This document shows positions 28,707 to 37,712 of a stretch of 64,000 nt of DNA, one piece after another. Made by a program: the position numbers and the translations under genes. The notes below the pieces were generated by a model, which saw only the letters and a program-made list of their open reading frames with translations, searched no databases and had not been told where the DNA came from. Positions within the stretch are counted from its first letter, which is position 1. Each line of letters starts with the position of its first letter. Source of the DNA: Vibrio sp. AND4 (GTDB lineage: Bacteria > Pseudomonadota > Gammaproteobacteria > Enterobacterales > Vibrionaceae); contig NZ_ABGR01000003.1 of NCBI RefSeq assembly GCF_000171815.1, positions 186,001 to 250,000 of the forward strand. Reading direction: 5' to 3'.

Positions 28707-28738
28707 AGCCTCGATGGAAACATCGGGGCTTTCGTTTT
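28707..28738 (+). terminator. Terminator after the symporter gene
   Basis: AGCCTCGATG pairs with CATCGGGGCT (one G-U) around a GAAA tetraloop, followed by TTCGTTTT. Confidence 0.85.
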
Positions 28739-28755
28739 ATTTGGAGATTAAATCA

Positions 28756-29130
28756 CTACTCTGTCATTGAGCTCAGCTTGTTTCTCGCTTGGCTTTCATG
28801 CTCTGCGGTGATTGCACTGCCTACCGAGTTAGCAGCCAATGTCAGCGCTGCCATATCATCGGTAAAACCGATACCCGCTAACATATCTGGCACCATATCC
28901 GTGGGTAAAACGAAATAAGTCAGTGCGCCGCCTAAAATAGCTTTATGGCGAACAGAGGTATTGGAGTCTGTCATCGCAAGCCATGATTTGATGCCCATGA
29001 CGGCAAGCTCTTCGCTCACTTTCTTAACGGAGCGCTTCATTTTGCACCAGAAAGTTTTCTCATCTGGCGCTTGCAACGTTAAATCTGAGGCGTCATCGGA
29101 CAACGAATTTACAGGCATGTTTGTGGTCAT
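28756..29130 (-). CDS. YkvA-family protein (DUF1232)
   Basis: From ATG 29130 (GGAGG seven to twelve bases upstream) the 124-residue protein has the DUF1232 core near residues 60-95: LGGALTYFVLPTDMVPDMLA followed by GIGFTDDMAALTLA. The family is small, often membrane-linked and of unknown function. A longer frame adds 22 residues upstream without a ribosome site. Confidence 0.82.
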   Translation of the reverse strand: MTTNMPVNSLSDDASDLTLQAPDEKTFWCKMKRSVKKVSEELAVMGIKSWLAMTDSNTSVRHKAILGGALTYFVLPTDMVPDMLAGIGFTDDMAALTLAANSVGSAITAEHESQARNKLSSMTE

Positions 29131-29277
29131 CGTGCCTCCTACATTTATGACTGTGGCACGAGTATAAAGGAAGAAACCTGAACGTAGGATTAACAATAAG
29201 AGACAAAAATGAAGAAAGAAAAATCCCCCAACCTAGGTCAGGGGAGCATGGTTTTAGGAGTGATAACTTTAGAGACA

Positions 29278-29322
29278 GTCGCTTCAAGAATAGTCACTTC
29301 AAGAACAGTCGCTTTGGGAATC
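29278..29322. repeat. 15-bp direct repeats, three units
   Basis: AGTCGCTTCAAGAAT, AGTCACTTCAAGAAC and AGTCGCTTTGGGAAT follow one another at 29278, 29293 and 29308, with degenerate units on either side. They lie between the YkvA-like gene and the 3' end of the peptidase gene. Confidence 0.75.
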
Positions 29323-29342
29323 ACGCTTTAAAGCCAAAAGTC

Positions 29343-30467
29343 CTATTGAGCAATTTTCTCCACTATGCGCATTAGCATTTTGATACGTGGTTCAATAGAC
29401 TCGAGCAACAAGTACTCTTGGTCACTGTGGAAACCTGCACCAACAGGTCCCAGGCCATCCAACGTTGGAACGCCAAGAATTGCCGTATTGTTTGCATCAG
29501 AACCGCCACCGACTTCTTTCCAATTGATATCGACCGCCAGTTCACTTGCCGCCTCCTCAACTAATGTCATCAGTTTTTCGGTTTGCACATTTGGCACCAT
29601 AGACGGCTTGTAGGCCTCTCGAACCAATTTGATACTCACACCGTTAACAAATGGCGTTTCCAGCATGCCGTTTAGCTTGCTATCAACATCATCGTATTCT
29701 GCGTTGCTCCAGAAACGCACATCCACGACCGCTTCAGCATGTTCGGGGACGATATTTGCACCCTGACCACCAGCGACGATACCCACGTTCAATGTGGTGC
29801 CAGATTCAAAATTCGTCATCGCATTGATTGCCAAAACCCAATTCGCCATCTCAGTGATGGCACTACGGCCACGTTCTGGCTCATTTCCCGCATGAGCAGC
29901 AATGCCGTTGAAGACCATTTTGTAACGAGCCATTCCCTTACGCGCTTTGACTAAGCCGCCATCTGCACGTGCTGCTTCCGCAACCAGTACATGCTTAGCG
30001 TTTTTCGCTACCGACTGAATCCAGTCAACCGAATCTAGAGAACCTGTCTCCTCGTCTGGGTTCATACAAATGGCAATAGACAACTTATCCAATACAGCTC
30101 GGTCTAGATTGCGCATCGTGTACACGATATTTAACAAACCGGATTTCATGTCAGAGACACCTGGTCCGTAAGCTTTCTCGGCATCTTGAGACATTGGACG
30201 AAGCTCAGCGGTACCTACAGGGAAAACGGTATCCATATGACCGATTAGCATCACGTCAATGTGCTCGGTTTCCGGCTTATTTCGGACTTCTAGCCCCACA
30301 CCAGCTTTACCACAGTCGATGTGTTTTACGCTCCAACCCGGCATCGCTCGGTACTTCTCTTCAAATTGAGAGGCGATAAATTTAATACCATCGGTCATGT
30401 AAGTTCCGCAATCCACATTTATCAGCGGGCGTAGCTCTTCAAGATACTCATTTAGAGAAAATTGCAT
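29343..30467 (-). CDS. M20-family metallopeptidase
   Basis: The 374-residue protein has the two-zinc M20 pattern: LIGHMDTVFPVG (His, Asp), GVSDMKSGLLNI (bridging Asp), NPDEETGSLDS (catalytic Glu pair) and a lid domain at NGIAAHAGNEPERGRSAI. It resembles carboxypeptidase G2-like enzymes that cleave C-terminal Glu or other amide bonds. No signal peptide, so cytoplasmic. The next two genes encode paired YjiG/YjiH membrane proteins, suggesting uptake of a peptide or acyl-amino acid followed by hydrolysis; that link is inferred. AGGAG precedes the ATG. Confidence 0.88.
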   Translation of the reverse strand: MQFSLNEYLEELRPLINVDCGTYMTDGIKFIASQFEEKYRAMPGWSVKHIDCGKAGVGLEVRNKPETEHIDVMLIGHMDTVFPVGTAELRPMSQDAEKAYGPGVSDMKSGLLNIVYTMRNLDRAVLDKLSIAICMNPDEETGSLDSVDWIQSVAKNAKHVLVAEAARADGGLVKARKGMARYKMVFNGIAAHAGNEPERGRSAITEMANWVLAINAMTNFESGTTLNVGIVAGGQGANIVPEHAEAVVDVRFWSNAEYDDVDSKLNGMLETPFVNGVSIKLVREAYKPSMVPNVQTEKLMTLVEEAASELAVDINWKEVGGGSDANNTAILGVPTLDGLGPVGAGFHSDQEYLLLESIEPRIKMLMRIVEKIAQ

Positions 30468-30476
30468 GACTTACTC

Positions 30477-30944
30477 CTAGACAAAAAGGTTCATAACTAG
30501 CATTGCACCAAACGCGTTCAACACTGAAATTGCAATCATGATTGGAATGTAACGTCCCTCAGTACCAATAGGCCCCATGATTCGCCCCATATATTGAACT
30601 TGAGAACCCATTAAATAGATAGCTGGCGCAAGAATCGCAATATGCGTGCCGTTCAGGATGCCTTGGTCAAACAATGTAATGACGACGCCAACCGCTCCCC
30701 CCATCGACATCCAAGCACCGATCAATACTGCTGCGGCTTCACCCGGAAGACCAAACACGGCCATGACTGGAGAAAACACCGTTCCCATCAAATCCAATGC
30801 ACCTGTGATTTGCAGCGCTTTGATGATCACAAACGCCATCAGTACGTTAGGAACGGTCGACGTAGTGGCAATGACCCAACCTTTCTTAGCACCCTCGACG
30901 AAGATATCCGTCACCATCGGTTTTTTTGCATTAACGTCACCCAT
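30477..30944 (-). CDS. yjiG: YjiG-family membrane protein
   Basis: The 155-residue protein has four to five membrane helices and the nucleoside-recognition (Gate) domain pattern: ATTSTVPNVLMAFVIIKALQ and GAWMSMGGAVGVVITLFDQG. E. coli YjiG (about 153 residues) is encoded with YjiH and the isoaspartyl dipeptidase IadA; here an M20 peptidase takes the IadA place. The start overlaps the YjiH stop (TAATG), so translation is coupled. Transport is probable but unproven. Confidence 0.82.
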   Translation of the reverse strand: MGDVNAKKPMVTDIFVEGAKKGWVIATTSTVPNVLMAFVIIKALQITGALDLMGTVFSPVMAVFGLPGEAAAVLIGAWMSMGGAVGVVITLFDQGILNGTHIAILAPAIYLMGSQVQYMGRIMGPIGTEGRYIPIMIAISVLNAFGAMLVMNLFV

Positions 30945-31690
30945 TATGCCGTCTCCTCTTTTAGGTTATCCGCTTGATTTTGATTTTTGTCTTGCTTGTC
31001 TTCTTTGCCTTCCGTGATATTTAGATAGATACGGAATAGGTTCGCACCAATGATCTTAAATACGAACATCACCACAACGGCCAAACCGATTGAAGACGTT
31101 ACCGCTAGAGAACCGTCCGCCATTGTCAGCGTGAATAACACCGCACCCGACGAGAAGAAGTTCACTATGGTTGCACCTGCAGTGAACTGAAACATGGTGA
31201 ACACGTCCGTTTCGCGCTTGGTTAAGTGGCCTTCATCTTTGAGTTGACGCGTCATCGCCGCACCTGCATCAGTGCTTTGTAGAGAAGCAATCAGAGCTAA
31301 GCCTGAGTTGCCTGGAATGCCCATTAGAGGACGTAGAAGGGGAGTAAGTAGTTTACGAGCTGCTTCAAGGGCACCGTAGTGCTCAAGGACGTTAATCATA
31401 CCTAGTGCGAACATGACGGTTGGGATCAACGTAAGCGCAAAAATGAAACCGTCACGTGCACCGCTACCACCAGTACCGCGGAAAGAGGTCGTCGCGGCCT
31501 GTATCGCACCATCCGCACCTTCCGTCACGCCATAAGCGACTTTACCGAAAGAGCCATTAAGCGTTGTAAAGTCGAATACACCGAACCATTCGTTGGATTG
31601 CATCAGACCAGAAAAAAACACAACCGCAAACGCGAGTGCAATATAACACCCGATCGTTACCTTGCGCTCAGCATGAACAGGGCTTGTCAT
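30944..31690 (-). CDS. yjiH: YjiH-family membrane protein
   Basis: The 248-residue protein has about five to six helices with Gate-domain repeats: FIFALTLIPTVMFALGMINV and LALIASLQSTDAGAAMTRQL. It probably pairs with YjiG to form a transporter. ATG 31690 has AGGTG six bases upstream; a start at 31720 is less likely. The C-terminal 20 residues are charged. A CRP-like site lies at 31812. Confidence 0.82.
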   Translation of the reverse strand: MTSPVHAERKVTIGCYIALAFAVVFFSGLMQSNEWFGVFDFTTLNGSFGKVAYGVTEGADGAIQAATTSFRGTGGSGARDGFIFALTLIPTVMFALGMINVLEHYGALEAARKLLTPLLRPLMGIPGNSGLALIASLQSTDAGAAMTRQLKDEGHLTKRETDVFTMFQFTAGATIVNFFSSGAVLFTLTMADGSLAVTSSIGLAVVVMFVFKIIGANLFRIYLNITEGKEDKQDKNQNQADNLKEETA

Positions 31691-31811
31691 AAATTCACCT
31701 ATATATGTGGAACAGAACACATAGATGATGTCTTGAAAGGTGTGTCAGAGAGATGATCAAAATCAAGCCATCGACCGAACATTAGCACTGCTCAATGATG
31801 AAGTTTTATTT

Positions 31812-31827
31812 TATGATTTGAGTCACA
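31812..31827. promoter_or_regulatory. CRP-like site upstream of yjiH
   Basis: TATGATTTGAGTCACA has one strong half (TCACA) and one weak half (ATGA) with six bases between, about 120 bases before yjiH. Confidence 0.45.
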
Positions 31828-31932
31828 TTTGAAAAATAATAAACATTTATGACCTAGATAAGGAATATTTATCTAGTGAGCGGCAAATGTTGTCTATTAG
31901 CTGCATATCTACCCAAATAACTCCAAGATGGG

Positions 31933-32733
31933 TTACTTATGGGTGCTCCCCCCAAAACTTGGCTCACTGTTTAGGTAACTCATCGGTGTGGTCCCCGTCT
32001 TTTGACGAAAAAAGTAGATGAATGCGCTATCACTTGAGAACTCCAGCCGATGCGCAATATCCGATAACCTCATACCACTCGACAATAGCTCAATTGCTCC
32101 CAGTAAACGCCATTGTTGACGCCAACTCTGGTAGGGCATGCCTGTCTCACGGTTAAAGATTCTTGTTATCGTCTTTTCACTCGCTCCGACTAATTGGCTT
32201 AACTTTGCCAAAGAAGGGGCGCTAAACGCTTCATCGTCTATCTTCGAGATCCACGACTGCAATCGATAATCTTTGGGTAACGGCAGTTGCAAGTAAACAT
32301 CTTCAGAGTCGTTGAGTTCTTCTATAAACAAATTCAACGTATTGATCTGTTCACTCTCTGGTTTATCAAAGGGCCAAAATGACATCCTATCAATAAGGAT
32401 TCTCATCAGAGGTGTGACATCGAAAATCCGAATTTTTCGCGGTAAACGTGAGGCTAGCGAAGGATCAAAATAGAGGGAGCGATATTGCGCCACATTGGTT
32501 GACTGAGCATTGTGCGATGTCCCTCTGGGAATCCATGCCGCTCTCATCGGGGGCAGGACGTACTTTACGTCTTCAAGTGTTATCGTCATGCAGCCATGTT
32601 GGGAGGAAATTAATTGATCTTTCGCATGGAAATGCACACCTGAATCATGATCCGATATCTCAGCTGCGACACCAATGACCAAGCCATTATGCTCTTCAGC
32701 ACAAAAATGTTCCCCTTTAGAAAGCAACGCCAT
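31933..32733 (-). CDS. AraC-family transcriptional regulator with cupin-like sensor
   Basis: The 266-residue protein has an N-terminal AraC-type binding domain with VLPPMRAAWIPRGTSHNAQS, and a C-terminal double helix-turn-helix (LAKLSQLVGASEKTITRIFN; RLSDIAHRLEFSSDSAFIYF). ATG 32733 has AGGTGG five bases upstream. It resembles the YdeO/NimR-like group with an N-terminal cupin. It is divergent from an MFS pump gene (32921), a common regulator-target pair; the YjiGH operon is the other candidate. Confidence 0.88.
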   Translation of the reverse strand: MALLSKGEHFCAEEHNGLVIGVAAEISDHDSGVHFHAKDQLISSQHGCMTITLEDVKYVLPPMRAAWIPRGTSHNAQSTNVAQYRSLYFDPSLASRLPRKIRIFDVTPLMRILIDRMSFWPFDKPESEQINTLNLFIEELNDSEDVYLQLPLPKDYRLQSWISKIDDEAFSAPSLAKLSQLVGASEKTITRIFNRETGMPYQSWRQQWRLLGAIELLSSGMRLSDIAHRLEFSSDSAFIYFFRQKTGTTPMSYLNSEPSFGGSTHK

Positions 32734-32920
32734 TAATACCACCTGTCCTTATTTTGATGTTTTATGTTTCATTCTCATTATAGTCCCAAATCAAGGTACC
32801 GCTATACTTTTCAATATCACGTAGATGACCAAACGTGAAACACGTAATCGAATGCCATTCAACATCACGCTAAGCAGTTGAAAGGCGTTCAGTAATAGAG
32901 GTATTTTTGAGAACTTAACC

Positions 32921-34093
32921 ATGAATAAATTAATAGAAAAAGTGTCTATTCCATTGGCCGTGGTGCTCTTAATGTTTCCACAAATTATAGAGACAATGTA
33001 CAGCCCTGCCCTGACCTCTGTGAAGAATACATTTGGTGTTAGCAGTAATGAAGCAGCACAAGCGATGTCAATTTTCTTTGTCGCTTTCGCCTTCGGCGTG
33101 GTTTTTTGGGGCAGAATGTGTGACGTGATAGGCCGAAGAGTGTCAACCATATTAGGGCTTGTTGTCTTTATTGTTGCGGCCATTTTTACCATGCTTGCAC
33201 CTACGTTCAATTTGTTGCTTACCGGTTTTGGTTGTTGCGCTTTTGGCGCGGCTGTTGGCTCCGTTTGTACGCAAACCATTATTCGTGATGGCTATCATGG
33301 CAAAGAACTCAGCCACGTATTTTCGATTGTTGGTACTTCAATCGGTATCAGTCCTGTGATCGGAATGCTGGCTGGCAGTTGGCTAACGTCACTTGGCGGT
33401 TACCAGTGGGTTTTCTTCGCCATGGTGGTGTTCATCGTTGCGCTATTGATTTGGTCGTTGTTCAAATTGCCAGAGACAAAACCAGAACACACCCAGAGCG
33501 ATAGCCTGCTGTCAGTGGGTATAAAGATGCTCAGCGATGCACATATCTGGTATATCACACTCATGGTAGGTCTGTTTAATATTGCGTTATTTTCTTATTA
33601 CAGTATCGCACCGTTTATGTTCGAAAAGCTGGGCGCAAGTGTTAACTTTTTCGGCAATACCGGATTTGTACTCGCACTGGGTTCCGTATTGGGTTCTATT
33701 ATCAATATGAAGTTAATTCGCATGCATTTAAGTCACGAAAAAATTGTGATGTTTGCATCGTGTCTACTGCTGGTTGGCGGGTTTGGCGTGTTCATCATGC
33801 AAGCGTCAGTCTGGTTTTTCATCCCTGTGGTATTAGTGTCGTTGTCATTTGGGCTGGCCATTCCAAACCTGTTAAGTGGCGCATTAACTCACTATCGTGA
33901 CCACCTGGGGAGTGCAGGAGCACTATTAGGCTTGTTCTATTATCTGGTCATCGGCTTTGGCCTTCATAGAGCTGCTGAATTTGGTGATTTAGCGATAACA
34001 TTGATAGGCTGTGCTGGCATTGCTTGTACTATTTCACTGTTGAAAAATCTTGTTGAGCTGGCGACTTTCAAAACCTCTGATATCGATTTTTGA
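32921..34093 (+). CDS. MFS drug transporter, Bcr/CflA-like
   Basis: The 390-residue protein has 12 predicted helices. Motif A-like GRMCDVIGRRVSTILGL follows TM2, and the TM4-5 stretch SIVGTSIGISPVIGMLAGSW matches the Bcr/CflA drug:H+ antiporter motif. It exports an unknown compound. The divergent AraC regulator 190 bases upstream may control it. Confidence 0.85.
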   Translation: MNKLIEKVSIPLAVVLLMFPQIIETMYSPALTSVKNTFGVSSNEAAQAMSIFFVAFAFGVVFWGRMCDVIGRRVSTILGLVVFIVAAIFTMLAPTFNLLLTGFGCCAFGAAVGSVCTQTIIRDGYHGKELSHVFSIVGTSIGISPVIGMLAGSWLTSLGGYQWVFFAMVVFIVALLIWSLFKLPETKPEHTQSDSLLSVGIKMLSDAHIWYITLMVGLFNIALFSYYSIAPFMFEKLGASVNFFGNTGFVLALGSVLGSIINMKLIRMHLSHEKIVMFASCLLLVGGFGVFIMQASVWFFIPVVLVSLSFGLAIPNLLSGALTHYRDHLGSAGALLGLFYYLVIGFGLHRAAEFGDLAITLIGCAGIACTISLLKNLVELATFKTSDIDF

Positions 34094-34132
34094 GCATCAT
34101 GATGGTGTAAAAGCCAACCAGCATTAACCCTT

Positions 34133-34160
34133 CCCCTTCTCACACTCCAGTGGGAAGGGG
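34133..34160. terminator. GC-rich hairpin after the MFS gene
   Basis: CCCCTTCTCAC pairs with GTGGGAAGGGG (one T-G pair) around a six-base loop. It has no T-run, so it may be a processing or repeat hairpin rather than a classic terminator. Confidence 0.4.
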
Positions 34161-34184
34161 CTAGGACCTAAAACCGTCATCTGC

Positions 34185-34228
34185 CTATCAATCTATCAAT
34201 CTATCAATCTATCAATCTATCAATCTAT
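34185..34228. repeat. Octamer microsatellite CTATCAAT, 5.5 copies
   Basis: Five perfect copies of CTATCAAT plus CTAT run from 34185 to 34228 in the gap between the MFS and mtgA genes. Eight-base repeats change copy number by slippage. Confidence 0.95.
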
Positions 34229-34357
34229 GCTGATGCCGACTTCATCACCGCCGTAAAGCCGAATAACACCTAGCCCATCAAACAGGGCCTTCTTTGCAAC
34301 ACACATTATGCCTTTATTGATGCTGTATTCCATTCATAGATGTATGATTTTACGGAA

Positions 34358-35032
34358 CTAAAGCTGCACGCTGCCAAGATTGCGCATTTGCCTTATCGCC
34401 CAATTCACTCGACTGACGGTATAAGAGGTCTGCGGATAGACTTTAATGCGATAAGGATTTGGCAGCACCACCGCAAGTCTCGCTGCTTGACGCGTTGAAA
34501 GTCGCTTTGCTGGAATACCAAAGTAGTTTTGCGCTGCAGCCTCCGCGCCATAAATACCTGGGCCAAACTCAACCACATTCAAATACACTTCCAAAATGCG
34601 TTGTTTGCTCCACATCGCTTCCATCAGGAGGGCGAAGTAAAGTTCGTACCCCTTGCGTAAATAAGAGTGGGAAGGAAACAGAAACACGTTCTTTGCGGTT
34701 TGTTGAGTGATGGTGCTCGCACCACGAGACGGGCCGTCCTCGCCAGATTCTGAAATCACTTTGAACAAAGAGGCAAAGTCCACACCATAATGAGTGGGAA
34801 ACTTTTGATCTTCCGTGGCTATTACCGCTAACTGAATGTGCTTGGACATTTCGCTCAGAGGTACCCATTCACTCTGGCTGTCTTTAGGAAAGCCATCAGG
34901 AGAAGAAATCATACGGCTTAACTTCCATCCCCAAATTGGCGGATCGACATATTTCACTGCACCAACAAGCATGACTGGCAAAAGCAAAAGCACCAATAAG
35001 AACCTGAAAATAATGACTTTTAATGTTTTCAA
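34358..35032 (-). CDS. mtgA: Monofunctional peptidoglycan glycosyltransferase
   Basis: The 224-residue protein has an N-terminal membrane anchor and one GT51 domain with the catalytic motif AVIATEDQKFPTHYGVDF (first Glu), RGASTITQQTAKNVFL, and KQRILEVYLNVVEFGPGIYG (second Glu). It polymerises lipid II into glycan strands in the periplasm. The start codon appears to be TTG (protein MKTLKVIIFRF), with only a weak AGGT upstream. Confidence 0.93.
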   Translation of the reverse strand: MKTLKVIIFRFLLVLLLLPVMLVGAVKYVDPPIWGWKLSRMISSPDGFPKDSQSEWVPLSEMSKHIQLAVIATEDQKFPTHYGVDFASLFKVISESGEDGPSRGASTITQQTAKNVFLFPSHSYLRKGYELYFALLMEAMWSKQRILEVYLNVVEFGPGIYGAEAAAQNYFGIPAKRLSTRQAARLAVVLPNPYRIKVYPQTSYTVSRVNWAIRQMRNLGSVQL

Positions 35033-35114
35033 AGTCTGACCTAGCTTGATTTCCTAAAACAATATGATGTGATTATAAAGTATGAAGTCTGTCTATCGTT
35101 AGTGAAAAGTAGGT

Positions 35115-35148
35115 CAAAAAAGCCCGATTTACATTGTAAAGCGGGCTT
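35115..35148 (-). terminator. Terminator after glgB
   Basis: AAGCCCG pairs with CGGGCTT, extended by TTTACA/TGTAAA, and on the minus strand ends in a T6 run. Confidence 0.88.
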
Positions 35149-35173
35149 AGTCTTGATTAAGCATGGAGACGAG

Positions 35174-37426
35174 TTAAGAGTGTTTCGCCAATCCAGCTGA
35201 CTTTACCAATTTGTAGAAGATGGTTGACAGCGGTGGCAAACGTAGCTCAAGAGACTGAGGTAATGACTCACTCTCAACTTGTTGCGTTTCGACGCGGTTT
35301 AACATCTCAAAACTGCTGCCGTCGTACTTGGCATCATCGGTGTTAAGCAGAAGTTCATATGTACCATTCATCGGTACACCCAATCGGAAATGCTCATGAG
35401 GCACTGGTGTGAAGTTGCTGATCACTAATACACGCTCGCCCCCCTTACCGATGCGCTCATGGGCTAGAATGCTTGCTTCGGCTTCATCTTGTAAACGCCA
35501 TTCAAAGCCGGCAGGCACACAATCTTGATCGTGCATCGCCAATTCGTTGCGGTACAAGTGGTTCAAATCTCGAATCAGTGCTTGTACGCCTTGATGTCGA
35601 CTGAACTCCAGCAAGAACCACTGTAACTGGTCATCATGGTTCCATTCCGCAGTTTGGCCAAGCTCAGCACCCATGAAGTTGAGTTTCTTACCCGGCTGAC
35701 CGTACATGTAGCCAAAGTAGGCACGTAAGTTCGCGGTTTGTTGCCACTCATCACCCGGCATCTTATTGTGAATAGAGCCTTTGCCGTACACCACTTCATC
35801 GTGAGATAGTGACAGTACGTAGTTCTCACTGTGTGCGTAAACAAGCGGGAAAGTAACAGTATTGTGGTGATATTTGCGGTGAATAGAGTCTTCTTTGATG
35901 TATGAAAGACTGTCGTGCATCCAACCCATGTTCCATTTAAAGCCAAAACCTAAGCCCCCCATAAAGGTAGGAGCAGATACGCCGGGAAAGGCGGTCGACT
36001 CTTCTGCAATGGTCATAGCGTTCGGGAAGTGCTTGTATACTTCCTCGTTCATCCACTTTAACGTTGCGATCGCGTCGTAGTTCTCGTTGCCGCCATCCAT
36101 GTTTGGGATCCACTGATCGTGGCTACGCGAATAGTCTAGGTAGAGCATTGAAGCAACCGCATCGACACGGATTCCATCAATATGGAATTGCTCGAACCAG
36201 TACAACGCGTTTGACACAAGGAAACGACGCACATGTTCACGCCCTAAGTCATAGATGTACGAGTTCCAATCTTGATGCCAACCACGACGAGGATCGGGAT
36301 CGTGGAACAGTGGTGTGCCATCAAAATTCGCTAAGCCATGATCATCGGATGGGAAGTGTGCAGGTACCCAATCCAATACCACGCCTAAGCCAGCTTGGTG
36401 ACACGCATCGACAAAGAATTTGAAATCATCTGGTGAGCCGTAACGACTCGTCGGCGCAAACAAGCCTACTGGTTGGTAACCCCAAGAGCCAAAGAATGGG
36501 TGTTCTGAAACGGGCATCAGCTCAACGTGGGTGTAGCCCATGTCTACAAGGTAAGGAACTAACTCAGCAGCCAGTTCACGGTAGTTTAGGAAATCGCCGT
36601 CTTCGTTACGTTTCCAAGAGCCTGCGTGCAGTTCGTAGAAAGACAAAGCTTCATCACGTTTCTGCGTCACTGGACGTTTTTGCCATTTTGCATCTTGCCA
36701 TTGGTAACGGTTGTGGTCGTAAGTAATCGATGCAAACGACGGGTACTGTTCTGAATAGAAGCCCCAAGGATCTTGTTTATGAGGAAGCCCCTCCCCATTT
36801 GGTCCTTTAAGCTCGAATTTATATTGTACGCCCTCTTCCAAACCAGGAATGAACAAGCCCCAGATACCATAATCGAGACGCTGCATTGGATGACGACGAC
36901 CGTCCCACTGGTTGAAGCTTCCCACCAAGCTGATTGCGGTAGCATGAGGCGCGTAAACCAGGAAACGCACACCTGAGATATTTTCACCACCACGCTCTAT
37001 GGTCACAAACTGCGCGCCCATATAACGGTACATGTCTTTGGGGGTATGTAAGTGCTCGTATTCTTGGTAAATGTTGTGATACTGATAAGGATCGTCGATG
37101 AGCTGTTCGATCCCCCCCCAATTCACCACAAGTTGATAGTGAATCGAGTGCAAATCGCGCTTCTGTTTTAAAATAAAGCCACTTTCACCTTCACGATCGA
37201 GCTCGATACGAGGTTCACCGCTGATCAACAGTTCTACTGTGTCTGCACCCGGCATCCACACGCGTAACGATCCCTCGGAATCATCAATGAATGGACCAAG
37301 TGACGCAAATGGGTCTGAGTAAGCCGCCTCAGCTAATAATTGGTAAGCACGTTGGTACTTTTTCTTTACCTTGGTGTTCAAATCCTTCTCCCTAGCACCG
37401 ATATTCTCCAAATGGTTTCTGAACAT
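35174..37426 (-). CDS. glgB: 1,4-alpha-glucan branching enzyme
   Basis: The 750-residue protein has an N-terminal CBM48 region ([11 protein letters not shown] and a second at [15 protein letters not shown]), the GH13 barrel with [27 protein letters not shown] (nucleophile Asp), [12 protein letters not shown] (acid/base Glu) and [13 protein letters not shown] (third Asp), then a C-terminal beta domain. It makes alpha-1,6 branches in glycogen. ATG 37426 lacks a clear ribosome site; a TTG 15 codons downstream preceded by AGGGAGAAGGA is a good alternative start. It lies apart from malPQ, separated by a terminator. Confidence 0.93.
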   Translation of the reverse strand: MFRNHLENIGAREKDLNTKVKKKYQRAYQLLAEAAYSDPFASLGPFIDDSEGSLRVWMPGADTVELLISGEPRIELDREGESGFILKQKRDLHSIHYQLVVNWGGIEQLIDDPYQYHNIYQEYEHLHTPKDMYRYMGAQFVTIERGGENISGVRFLVYAPHATAISLVGSFNQWDGRRHPMQRLDYGIWGLFIPGLEEGVQYKFELKGPNGEGLPHKQDPWGFYSEQYPSFASITYDHNRYQWQDAKWQKRPVTQKRDEALSFYELHAGSWKRNEDGDFLNYRELAAELVPYLVDMGYTHVELMPVSEHPFFGSWGYQPVGLFAPTSRYGSPDDFKFFVDACHQAGLGVVLDWVPAHFPSDDHGLANFDGTPLFHDPDPRRGWHQDWNSYIYDLGREHVRRFLVSNALYWFEQFHIDGIRVDAVASMLYLDYSRSHDQWIPNMDGGNENYDAIATLKWMNEEVYKHFPNAMTIAEESTAFPGVSAPTFMGGLGFGFKWNMGWMHDSLSYIKEDSIHRKYHHNTVTFPLVYAHSENYVLSLSHDEVVYGKGSIHNKMPGDEWQQTANLRAYFGYMYGQPGKKLNFMGAELGQTAEWNHDDQLQWFLLEFSRHQGVQALIRDLNHLYRNELAMHDQDCVPAGFEWRLQDEAEASILAHERIGKGGERVLVISNFTPVPHEHFRLGVPMNGTYELLLNTDDAKYDGSSFEMLNRVETQQVESESLPQSLELRLPPLSTIFYKLVKSAGLAKHS

Positions 37427-37580
37427 CGAGTGTCCCAGCCAATAATACCAATCAAATTTTTAAACAACATTGTCGAGCGTTATAACAAATTAACATGACG
37501 CGTCATTTACTACGCTTAGTATAAATTCACAAAAATATAAAACCGCTTACTTTATCCATGCAACAAATAAAATAGCACCA

Positions 37581-37605
37581 AAAGTGCCCGCTATTTTCAC
37601 GGGCA
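37581..37605 (-). terminator. Terminator of the malPQ operon
   Basis: TGCCCG and CGGGCA pair across a nine-base loop; minus-strand TTTT follows. Confidence 0.6.
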
Positions 37606-37712
37606 TAATCAATTCATACGAACCAATCATAATAATCTAATGAGTGAACCAGAGTGTACTTTCGCACCTCGACGCTATTGAACTTGCCGATTCCGACACC
37701 ACTCATTTCACC

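Noticed and set aside
31905..31950. Another copy of the Vibrio inverted-repeat element at the AraC gene end
   Set aside because: Only scattered matches (ACCCAA, GGGTTACTTATGGG); too weak to call.
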